From Leguminivora glycinivorella (lineage: Eukaryota; Arthropoda; Insecta; Lepidoptera; Tortricidae): a stretch of DNA of 64,000 bases. Positions 1 through 12,400 of this stretch are shown in pieces. The stretch's first letter is position 1; the number at the start of each line of letters is the position of its first letter. The position numbers and the translations under genes were made by a program. Below the pieces are notes generated by a model, which searched no databases, was not told the origin of the DNA, and worked only from the letters and a program-made list of their open reading frames with translations. The stretch lies in the NCBI RefSeq assembly GCF_023078275.1, contig NC_062985.1, positions 3,720,001-3,784,000 on the forward strand, read 5' to 3'.

Positions 1-103
1 CTGTTACAGAAAATACAAAGATGGGACGATAGAGCTTAAACCTCAAGATTATATTATCGACTGTGTCAAAAGACCAACAAATATTTATTTTACGTGTCCT
101 TAC

Positions 104-228
104 CTCATCAACATTAGCCACCAGCGCGTAGTCAACCTCGAACGACCGTATTGTGTACAGTTTGCACAAACACGAATGCAGTAACCGCTGGTCGAACAAG
201 TTGTCGATCTTTCCACCGTCAACCACAA
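104..228 (-). other. Partial duplicate of the 282-467 exon
   Basis: The stretch repeats the 3' two thirds of the neighbouring exon with an open frame (KIDNLFDQRLLHS is identical) and ends in a good 5' splice site, GAG|GTAAGG. I count about seven synonymous and six amino-acid changes, including F to C, F to Y (twice) and P to I. It lies 53 bases downstream of the parent exon. An AG at its 5' edge (TAGACAG) gives a phase that does not match the upstream exon, so use as an alternative exon is doubtful. Confidence 0.8.
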
Positions 229-281
229 CTGTCTACAAGTGTCTTCACATCCGTAGATACAATAGGTACAAAATCACTTAC

Positions 282-467
282 CCCATCAACATTAGCGACC
301 AGCGCGAAGTCAGCCTCGAACGACCTCGGCGTGAACAACTTGCACAAGAACGAATGCAGTAACCGTTGGTCGAACAAGTTGTCGATCTTGCCTCCGTAGA
401 TGCACTGCGAGAGGAGCGTCACTAGCGCCTCCCATGGAACCTTCTCTGGAGGCAGGTTGGTGCGGCC
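282..467 (-). CDS. Dhc64C: Dynein exon: AAA6 lid (last exon in window)
   Basis: The exon encodes GRTNLPPEKVPWEALVTLLS through IYGGKIDNLFDQRLLHSFL to NVDG, the AAA6 lid region before the C-terminal domain. Acceptor TCTCGCAG, donor GGG|GTAAGTG, phase 0 at both ends. The next exon lies outside the window. Confidence 0.93.
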
Positions 468-3400
468 CTGCGAGAATAACTTTATTAGTAACATGTATTT
501 TAATCACATAAACCAAATATTTCCTTTGATTTCCAATTTGCTTTAATTAAATTTAAAAGTGGAAAATATCTGCCTTGGGTGAGACTTGAACTCACGGCAT
601 CTGGATCAATATTCCAGCGCTCTGCCAACTGAGCCACCAAGACTTCAACCAAGCCAGCGAAATTTTCCACTACTAAGGTCAATGGGACCCGTAGCGACAT
701 CTACCTTTGTTCAAGTCTCACCCAAGGCAGACATTTTCCACTTTTAAATTTATTCTAAGCCTAGTGGCATCGATTGCAGACGTTTCTGCTAATCAGAAGT
801 TAAAATTTTGCTTTAATTAGACGAGATTAGTAAGGCAATTTAAAGATAATGATCATTAAACATATAAACTCACGTGTAAAAGTTGAAAAACGCTCATGTT
901 TTACTCCGTAACGAGCAGCATATTCATTGAGCTCGCGCGATTCACATGTTTTATGTCAGCCTCTCACGGTAGTTTTGTTATTAAAATAACGATCATTATT
1001 TTTGCAAAGAGCAATATGCAACAATGCTGCTGAATTTTTGGATATCCCATTTGGTACTATCCGAATATTCGGTAATCGGTAGCCCCTCTATCGTTATGCG
1101 ACTAGGTACTGTCAGTTGCATATCGTCACTACTTTGAAAAAATCTCGTATTTCACGCTGCTCTTCAAAGTTAAAACGCAGTAAGTCTATATGCATTTCAT
1201 ACATACTTACTACAATTTTCTTTTCATTGACAGACGAAGATACAAGTTTTTTTTAAAGTAGTGACGATATGTCATGTCAAGATACGTGGGAATCGAGTTC
1301 AAACTCGGTTTAAAGATACTTCTGAGCTCGTACCATAGCTGTGGCATCAATCCAGGTGTCGAGCGTGTCGCAAGCCACGCGAAGGTCGGACTCATTGAAC
1401 TCGTAGTACTTGGCCCAGCCCAGAGGCACGTAGCGAAGACGCTCTTGGACGATGCCTGCATTAAAGAATTATCTAAAATTAGTATTGAACCCTGGCGCTA
1501 GGCCTGGAAAACGCTAGGTTGAAGAAGAAGAAGTATTGCTGCATAAGGTTGACTTGATTTTACACTGCGATTACTTTTCAAAGTTTTTTTATTAATGGGC
1601 CAATGAGAGTCTTGTAAACTTACCATGGAACCAAGCCAGTAAGAAGTATAGACGCGCGCGTTCTGAAGGAGGCTTCATCATGCGGGCAGCAGGGACCTGA
1701 ATTCAATTGAATTATTGAGTACGTTCTATTGGGCAATTCCACGTAACTGTAATGTAAGTGACCACTTCATTGCATGTTTTTTTTATTTATGATGCAAATT
1801 GAAGTCTTAATTTATCTCTAGATAAGCCTACTTTTAATCCTTAGATATATTGATATTTAAATTAGCACCATGAATAACAAAACATGCAAATAATTGGTCA
1901 CTTACATTACTCTGTTACATGGAATTACCCTATTATGATGTTCATGCTTTTATTCTAAATTGTTAAGAGAATCACTACGTAGTATAAAACAAAGTCGCTT
2001 TCTCTGTCCCTATGTATGCTTAAATCTTTAAAATTACGCAACGGATTTTGATGCGTTTTTTTTTAATAGATAGAGTGATTCTAGAGGAAGGTTTACATGT
2101 AGGTATAGTACCCGTGCGAAGCCGGGGCGGGTCGCTAGTAAATAAATAAGTTTTGCTTCCAGGTTTGGTAAACTTTAGAGAACCATTAAACCATTTAAAC
2201 TAGAGTAAATTGCAGCTAGTATGAAGCATCAATAAAAGATACTAGAGGGCAATTCCACGTAACTGTAATGTAAGTGACCACTTCATTGCATGTTTTTTTA
2301 TTTATGATGCAAATTGAAGTCTTAATTTATCTCTAGATAAGCCTACTTTTAATCCTTAGATATATTGATATTTAAATTAGCACCATGAATAAAAAAACAT
2401 GCAAATAATTGGTCACTTACATTACTCTGTTACATGGAATTACCCTAGAGGCTAACAGAGCATAATTACCGTGGCGAAGGTCCTCAGCAGATTAGCCCGG
2501 ATGCCTGGTGGGGGCTCGAACACGAGTACTCGACCGGCCCTCAGCAGGTTGACTGGCAGTTTGGGACTGATCTCGGTGGTGAGGAACAGCCTGAAGTTGG
2601 GATGGGGCTGCAGGGAGTGGAGTTTCTTCTCGAGCTGCACGAGCCACACAGGAGCGAGGTGTACGTTCTTTAGCATCACCCATCTAGGAAGAAAAAAAGT
2701 ATTTCATTTGACTGATGCGTAAAGTTAGTGAAAACTCGATAATTTTTCAGCCGATTAGGTTTTATAACTGGCACTTTTTAGATGCGTCGCATTTTACGTG
2801 AACATAGTCATAGATGAAACCTTACAATATTGTTTTCACCACACTAACTGTTAAAGGCTTACTTTGCTATTCGAAAACAGATAGCTAAATTGCATTTTAT
2901 CCACAAGAGTGCAAAGTAATTTCATACAAATTTTAACTTGATGTCTTAAGATGGCTGGTAGAATTTACCTATAAATGATGATTTTGAATCATAAATATTG
3001 AATAAACTGATGGATTTGATTTAATTTGATGTTTTATAGGTTTACTTACCTAAAGGGAAGTCCCAACCACTGATGGCAATATTGTAAACCTTTTTCAAGG
3101 AAAATAAAATATTTTTCATTTTTTTTTTTTTTCATAGGTATTTGGTTCGTGTTGGTGTGGTGAAAAATTTTGTGTTTCACTCGGTGGCAAAGTTTGTTTA
3201 ACCTTCGTGCCTTGAAACCCTCGCAACGCTCAAGATTTCACTTTTTGAACCACTCGCTACGCTCGCGGTTCAATATTGGAATCTTTCGCTTGCTCGGGTA
3301 TCAATATGGGCACGTGCGGTTAAACAACTACTTTACCCTCTTGTAAAACAAATAACTATTTACGTAAAGGTTATTCACTACATTGTATATACGTACCGGC

Positions 3401-6400
3401 CAGTCTTGCAAGCGGTGTTGATGGCACGCTCAGCCTGGTTGAAACCTTCTGCAGAGCCGATGGCGATGCTCGACAGCGGTTTATTCAACTCCGTCGCCAT
3501 ATCGTCCACACGACCTGTACACAATTCATAGATTTATCTCGAAAATGCGCAAAAGTAAGTTAAAGTCACCCCTGCATGCTTCGAGCGCGGTAAATCAACA
3601 GAATGGAATTCTGTACACTATATCAGTATCACACGTGTGTATTCGCGACAAAAGCTATGCTGTAAAAATATATGGTCAGCTTTATACTACAGCTTCCTTA
3701 CTGTTGCAGTTACAACTCCTTATAGAGGGTTGCGTTATCTAGAATTTTGTCGGGATGATACTTGCACGAAAGTAGATATAAAACTGCAAGTGCGTCAGTT
3801 GTCGAAATACATTGTTTTGTGCTTATTTGTACATACCGCTGGCATCGTATCCTGGCACGGAGCATAGCAGCGCGGGCGTGGTGGCATTAAGTTGGTGCTC
3901 GGTGATGGAGGCGAGGTCGAACTCCGTTTCAGCTTTAGCCATGAATCCAGCGCCTAGCACTGCCGCGACCAGTTGAGTGGCTGCTGCGATCACGCGGTCC
4001 GGGCGGAACGCCTACGGAAAAGAAAATACAACAGAAATGAGTTCAAGGCTATCCATTTTTTTTTTTTTTTTTTTTTTATTGATTAGGGAAACAAACAGCA
4101 TACATAACTTCTTATAGTCTACAACGATATGTTAACACATTAGCCAAAACAGTTTCCACTGAAAGTTAGTACATACAATTTTGTTATCTTATTTATTTGG
4201 AGATCCAAAAGCTATGAAATTAAAGATAAAATACTATAGTAAAACAAAATTCACGTACATAATACCAAAGAGGATCGAGTATTATAGAGAGTTACTGTCA
4301 AAGTAAAATGTGTAATCACAGTGCATAGACAGCCATCTCTCGACACAGGCTTAAAACTTTTGAATCTCAGTTTTGGCAATTTGGCACATATTCTTAACAT
4401 GATATGTGTTAAAATGTCAAATATTAATATTAGCGCCATCTATCCGAGCGTCCTCCAAAGGTGTATCGCCATCTAGGTCACCGTACCTTTTTCTGTATGG
4501 TTTTGAGGTACGTTTTTTCTTAGACTTTATCTGTCTATACGGAGTTACATATGTCTTTGATAATACATTACGACAGGTACTAAGGTTGTGCACTATCGCA
4601 ACCACAAGTAAATAAAACTACAGTACATATCCTAATATAGGCAAAATGTGTTAAGCTATGTGCCTCGAGCCTGTAAGCTTTTTTGAACATTAGGGACATT
4701 CGTAGCCGTGAATGTTTGAGTGTACGTTCTACCCACGGACACAGCCGCGCGTCGACGGTCCCGGTAACGGTACCTGTATGAGCAGCAGGCGGTACATGGC
4801 GAGCGCGTGCGGCGGCGGCGGCGCGCTGGGGCTGGCGTCCCACAGCGTCGGCACGCACTGCTCCGGCGCCGCCTGCGCCAGCCACGCCGCCAGCTCGGGC
4901 AGCTCGCCCGCCTTCTCCAGCAGCCGACGGAACGCCACCAGCCTGTGGACACGCAATAGTATATTATATAACGGTAACGTTATGAAGGCTATAAAAGTTG
5001 AGTACCGCGGTTAGGCCACGAAGGCTTGCCGAGTGGCCTAAGTAAGGTACGAGACTTTTATAGCCTTCATAATGTTACGATTGTATACTATACTTTTTCT
5101 ACGACAGCCACATACATACCTATTCGAGATTAATAAAATGGGTTAGTTACTTCATGTAATGAATGGGAATATTTGTGTGGATCGTCGTAGCATTGAGTAT
5201 TCTGTCCACAATGTTGATGGCGAGAACTTGTTGCATAATTCTTCAAAATATGCCAACAACGCCGTTTCAGAGAAAGTTGAAACATTTTTTTGCAATTACT
5301 TATTTATATCTTTATTTATAACGATTTGTTATTAACTTATCTCATCTATAGCTTTATACGTAGATTAATCAAGTTAATGTAATTTATTGCAATTTCTATG
5401 TCAAAACAATCATAACATTTTTGGTACGCTTTATCTGACTTTTCATGTAACAAATTGTCAGTCACTTTGAGCGCCCATAGCCTTGATTTCTTCGGAAGTG
5501 CATTTTTCACCAGAATCACTCATAATTACTTATGTTTTTGCACAATAACGTCGAATTAAAACAAACTACACACCACCGAAATAGTTCAAATAGTTTCGTG
5601 ATAAGTTTACAAATGTCAAACATACCATAGACAAGAGAAATAGAAAATAAGCCGGTTTTCAATTACGAAAAATGTGGTTGCGTTCAAGAATATTTAAATG
5701 TCGAATGTAAAATTATTGGATAAACTTATGATTTTTACCTTTGTTTTGCAATATTTAATATGTAAAACGCATTTAAGTTTATTTTTTCATCTTGATTTAA
5801 ATTATGAACCTAAATATTATATTATTTATTAAAAGTTACTTATTACTGTAAATGAAAACATACCTAATAAATGGAAGTTGTGCTTTTAAAAAAAAATTAA
5901 CAGAACTCCTATAATCATATGATTACTGCTAGCAGTAATCCTATGAACCTATAGACAAATAGACTTTCTCATCGTTACTCAAATGAACTTAATTTGGATA
6001 CCGCTGACAATAATCTAATTGACAGATTTAAGTGCTGGAGTAGAAAAAAATATATAGAAGATCTGCAGTCACACCCGAATAAACTTAACACACTGATAGT
6101 GTTAAAAGTTACGATCGTACAGCACAAATCTACTTGCGACCTGCAAAATAACTATTTTTCACTAATACCGCACAAATGCCGGCACACATGGCGACCCTGC
6201 CAGTACATCGTTATATTGCAAAGGTGGCGCGCTATATCAATCAGACGGCTGATTTAAAGCGTCTCTTTGGCACTGGTTCCTTTCAAGATAATGCGGCACA
6301 ATAGTTGAGCGATAAATAAAATCCATCTGTGATATGCGCGACTGCGCGTGCGCTAACCGCATAAAAAGCTTACTTAAACTGGCTTACCTAGAGCTAAGTC

Positions 6401-9400
6401 TTGCAGCGGCATCATGTTGATGCTGCGTGAGTGGCTCGAGCGGCGCGCAGTGTGACACGAAGCCCTCCTTGCCTCGCAGGAATGTAGCGAAGGGCTGGTC
6501 TAGAGTGTCTTCTGCTCCAGTTCCCTTCAGATGGATGCGGCAGAGTAGGAGAGCGAATGTGAGGCGGTCCGTGTGAAGCATGCCGCGGGCTACGCGCTCG
6601 TACACCACCTGGTAAAGACATTTTATTGGGAATGTAACCATTGATGTTGACTTTAGAGGAAGTAAGAAGAAAAACAGTGCGTAATTATTATTGTTGTCAA
6701 ATGTTTAGCAGTCTAGTTGACTTTCGCGGCTAACTATGTAGATAAATAAGAGTGAAAAGTTACTTGATATTTGTGATGAGTGTGATGGTGCCATCTCGCG
6801 CCCGAGCGCTGTTCAAGGTCGGGTAATGTTTCGAGTAATGTGTGATGTACAGTGATCGGTTTTTTGGATTCGACATGGGGTGAACGACCTCAATCATTAT
6901 GTTAGTATGGATATGCCCCGGGAATCCGGGCTTAATGTTGTTAGAAAAGGCAAAAAAATATGTACAATGTCCACAATGCTAAATGGTTTTATTGCTCAAC
7001 CAAAAATATAAAGCAACAACATTAACATTATAAACTTAAACTAAAAATAGTACATAACGTAATAGGCCTGTAACGTAATGTTAGTAACATGCGATTTCAT
7101 AACCACTATGAATCTCTCCAACAATTTAAAAATGTGAACTCTTTAGCTTTGATATTCTTACAATAAAATTTAGAAAAACAATTTAAATTTAATGTTCGGT
7201 TTGTATAAATATCATGATAGATGTAAGGTAATACTTTGTGGAGGTTCTAATATATTTTGCTTAATAGAGTGTAGAGATTAGGAAAAGAATAGAAGTTTTT
7301 GTCTCAACTGGTTGCCATGTAAGAGTAAAAAGTTCCTTAGAGATAATTTCGTTGTATCAATATTAACTTTTCTACTTGATATCCCGCGAGGGTGAATCCA
7401 AAAAACCGATCACTGGTGATGTAATATCTCAGTGTGATGTTACTTTCTTGGAAAAGTGATGTGATATGGCATTACGTTTTGAAGCACTGTTTCGCGCATG
7501 TCTATTGAAGATATCCAGGAACAACTTTTTTTTTTAATACCACGTCGGTGGCTAACAGGTATACGGCCCGCCTGATGGAAAGCGGTCACCGTAACCTATG
7601 AACGCCTGCAACTCAAGGGGTGTCACAACTTGTACTAGTACAGAAAGAGAACCTGTATACTTCATGATATACCAACCGTGAACAGCTCCTCAGTGATGAT
7701 GCTGAGCCGGGCAGTATAGTCCGACACGCCGTTGAGCAGCGGACACACCAGTACAGAGCTGAAGATGTCCAGGAACATCTTCAACGAGTATTGGTACAGG
7801 AAGTGGACTTGGTTCAGCGACTCCATCGTGAAGTAGATGCTGCTGCATGCCTGGTAAAGTAAAAAACGTTTTAGAATTAGACTAATATAGAACACTAAAT
7901 ATGAATTTACACTTTGTGGAAGATTTATCACTTTTACACAAAGCAACAATTTCAATTCGTATACTCACTTGAGACAGAGGTAGGTACTGCTGGCTGACAG
8001 TCTCGATTTCAGCGATGACTTTGTCAGTTTCTTCAACCTGTAAAAGATATAAAAATATTACAATTAGTAAACTGTGCATAAATTGCTGACGATATTGACG
8101 ACCAAGAAGAGTAAGATAACATTGTACTATTTGAGAGTTTTACCTGCTTCGCTTCTGTGGACACATACCTATTTTATGAATTTGCTTAAGATTTTCTCAA
8201 GTCTGGTTAATTTTGTCTTCGTTACAGTTTGATTGAATAGTCTCAAACAACTCAACACTTTACTGCTTTCTAAAATCACGACTATTCTGCTTTTAAACCA
8301 TGAATGTTATTTACAAATTCTCAGTGTAACTTGCCTTTTGTCCGATGTCGTCGGCCTCTTTCTTGAGCGTCTCAAGCGTAGCGATGACAGAATCGTCGTC
8401 CAAAATCTTGCCCTTAGCGTCGTTGAGCGCTTGCAGGAGAGACTTCTCCAGCTGACGCAGACGTAGGTGGAATTCACCTGTGTAGTGTATTGTAAGTTTT
8501 AGTAACTTCTCCGACAGAATTATTTACAATAAAAGTCACTAGAAAAATATTCTACTAAGTACTGGTTTTTAAAATAGTTGTAGACGGATAACGAAATATC
8601 CCTAATCTCATCAAACTAATCAACGGGGATGGCACTTGGGTCATCTATCGTTGTCACTTACTGCAGTGACAAGCGTTTCTGTTGGCATACCTTGAAGTTT
8701 GAGCAGGTCGGAACGCTTAGTGTCAATGTCGGGACGTTCAGCCTTGAGCACGCGGTGCAGACACTGGGACTGCAGGGAGGAGCGAGTCACAGTGAAGTTG
8801 ACGAATGTCACTCGCGAGCACATGTCTGGCGGGAACTCCACCGTTGGGTCCCTGTGATAAAAAACAAATGTAAGCAAGAGCAGAACAGGTTTCTATCGGG
8901 AAGTTGTGTGATGTGGAACGAATAGTGATTTCAGTGCAGTATAAGGTACACTGGCAGGGTCGCCATGTGGTGTAGAGTTTATGTACAGGTTATGAGTCTT
9001 TTGTTCATGTGTACAGTGTAAAAATAGTTTCTAATAATTCTAAGTAAAGTTTAAATCAAGAAGTTGTGTGAGGTGGAACGCAACGTGATGTCAGTGCAGT
9101 ATAAGGAGCACTGGCAGGGCCGCCATGTGAGGTGAAGTGTTTATACACGAACAGCGCAGCATACGAATCTTGTTGTAATGTGTACAAACAACACGCCACA
9201 AAAATAGGTTAGTCAAGTTATACTATACTAGCTTTTCTGGTTAAAGACATTTATTAACTCAAAAGAAATAATTACATTTCACTTAATGAGTAACCCCCGA
9301 ATAAGTTTCCCCGCAGCTTAGCTCGCGTTAGATTAGAAAGAGACAAAAAGTAGCCTATGTCACTCTTCATCCCTTCAACTATCTCCACTTAAAAAATCAG

Positions 9401-12400
9401 GTCAATTCGTCGTTCCGTTTTGCCGTGAAAGACGGACAAACAAACAGACACACACACTTTCCCATTTATAATATTAGTATGGATGTCAATGCTCTCAATG
9501 TTTCACTGGGACATTGTTACGTGAACAACTATAGTTAAAAGTGTAATGTAGAATGTGTATGTAAGATGCTAAGTGCGTCCCGTCTAAATTAAAGAGTGTA
9601 AATCTGGTATATGAAGAAGTTGCACAGTATATGTATACCTTGTGGAGAGGAAGATGACAAACGAGGGGCTGAGATCGATATCCTGGTCCCCAAGCGTGAT
9701 GAGCACGCGACCGCCCGTGCGACGCAGCTCCCGGTTCAGCACCGGGTTCAAGATCGGGTCGTAATTCTCCACATCCTGGAAACAGAATACAAAACTTAAT
9801 CGAAACTCATTCATTCATACACTACTTAAGACTTAGTTACCAAATTAACGACAGTAACAAACGTTGATACTACTATACGTTGATACGTATTATTATTAAA
9901 TCATATAAGCCAAATGAGGTTTACCGCTGAACATAGTTCTTTTTCCGAGAGAGTTCCCTGTGTGAGCGAGCTGTCCAATTATGTCTGGACGGAGGATGAA
10001 TGGAAAGTAAGCTGGCAATAACCTGAACAAAGAAAGCTAAAAATGACGACTTGGCGATATTTTTTCCTTGGAACTCACACATACACTATAACCCTTAACC
10101 CGATTGGTAAATAATTAAATATCGTGTCGTAAGTCAATACAAGCTTGTACAAGTAATGGGTTGCCGAACCGCAGCAATGACTCGAGGTTCTTGCGGAAGG
10201 AGTCGTCGATGGAGGACGACTTGGTGGTCTTGCGCTCTCGGAACTCTCGCACACACTGTATAAAGGATCATATAGTAATTCAATACTAACCTGCACAAGC
10301 AGTGGGTTGCCGAAACGCAGCGCCGACTCGAGGTTCTTGCGGAAGGAATCGTCAAGGAAAGACGTCTTTGTGATCTTGCGTTCTCTGAATTCGCGCATGA
10401 TGAACTCCGTCGCTTGGCCTGACGGATCGATGATGAGTGGGTAACGGTTGAAGCGCTGTAATCAAATCATAATGTTTCACAATTTAAAAAAAACGTACAT
10501 ACAATACGTCAATAGCCATAGAAAATTATGAAATCAGTATAATGTAAATGAATGACTGACTGTTCATTAGGACTCGCAATAATCGTTTTCATTTCAGGAT
10601 ACGAAAAGAGCGGACACTGACGGTAAGACAAAAGTTCACCGCAGTCCCCTCTTTTGTTGTTCAGCGCCCTAAGTATCATCTGCATAGGTCTGCGGGGGTG
10701 AGTTATTTTCCTACTAATTTGACATAATATTTGACTCGTCTGACATTATATTAATATGAAAACAGCTCACCCCCGCCGACCTCTGGTCATCAATCATCAC
10801 CTGTTGCTACAGATGTAACAATGTGAAATGTTTTACATATAAAATCGAGGATCTTTCAAACTGTTCCCAGTAATTTATTTTTCCCCTCACTAGCTCGGAA
10901 ACACGTGTTTTGTCCTTTAATACCAGCGGGTAAAAACGCATTTTACCCACTAGTGGGTAAAGTAATTTGACCTTGAATAAAGTCAAATTAACTGCTTTAA
11001 AATTGAGAAAAGTAGGTGAATCTAGTAATAAAGATGATTTACCACCTGTGGAACTACTGGAAGCAGTGATAAACGCATTTTTTGCGTTGTAGTTTCCTCG
11101 CTATTGTGAGGGGAAAAGTTTTGTGTTACACTCGGGTGCAAATGTATTTTACTTCTCGTGTGTTAAAAAACTCGCAAGTTCAGGATTCAATTCTCGAACC
11201 ACTCGCTTCGCTCGTGGTTATAGAATCCTTTCACTTGCTCGTTTTTCAATTCCACACTCGGCGTTAAAATACAACTTTGCCCCCTTGTATAACAAATAAC
11301 TATTAGAAAATTCGAAAGTGTCAGTCTACCTTCAGCATGATGGCGTTTTCGACACACAGCTCGTCCGTGGGCAGAGCGTTGGCCTGCCAGCGCAGGCGCT
11401 CGTCAGGGTTGCTGAGATATTCGGTGCGAGCGATGTCCGCGCGGTACTTGATGTTCGCCGCGGCGAGGTGGGCGGTCCATGTTGAGAACAGATTTTGACG
11501 GTACTGTGGACAAGTGAGTTAAGATTACGCGTTAAGATTTAGATAAAACCTTAGAATGTTGTAAGACTTAACAACAGACTCAAAAACGTAGATAATATGA
11601 GACGTTGGCAGCTACATGATAGATTCGTTTCGGGGCCGTTGAGTCCTCAAGTAATATAGGCTAGTTTCCTATACTTTACTAACTAAAATATTTTATGCAG
11701 TGCACGAAATAAAGAACCACATAATTAGAAGAAAAATATGGACAGTAGTTAAGTTTAAACATAATTTATATTTAATAAGTCAAATAGAAAGATATAAAGT
11801 AAATGAATTGTCCGTGACGTCACTCCTCAGTATTTCATAGTAATTCCATATTAGCAAATCGTTTTGACAGTTCTCAAAAATAAGCTCATTTGACTAGTAG
11901 GAATCTAGCTTATTCTATAAAATAGTCCATTTAAGAGTCCTATCTACGTGTAAGCCATTACGTGTTCTCATCTAAACGGAGTGTTATAGAAAGGTCGAAT
12001 TCTACTATTCATCGTGCTACTTACATGTTGATCGAAGTAACCGCCATAAGCGATAAAGGCAGCGGAGAGTAGTACGTCTCCTACAATGGTGCTCATTTGT
12101 GAGCGGAACGTTTCGGAGCTCGCCTCCCAGCGCTCGCGCTCAATTACGAGACTCTTCAGGAGGGCGATAGATCTGTCGACCTGCAAGTATAGCAACATTA
12201 TTAATAAAAGCTTTGATAGATATAAGAGGAAGACACGTAATACAAAACATATTTGACGCGATGCACTTTTTCAACCCGGCGATCAGCTCGCGATACTTAG
12301 TCTGCGTTTGCTCTTCCACCTAATAAACCATATTACGTTGCGATAACGTTTAAATGATGGTATATAGTTACATACCTTGGCCTGCACGTTCTCAAGATCA

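Noticed and set aside
571..643. Functional tRNA gene
   Set aside because: The AUU anticodon is not the normal one, the sequence is part of an inverted-repeat element, and a decayed relative exists.
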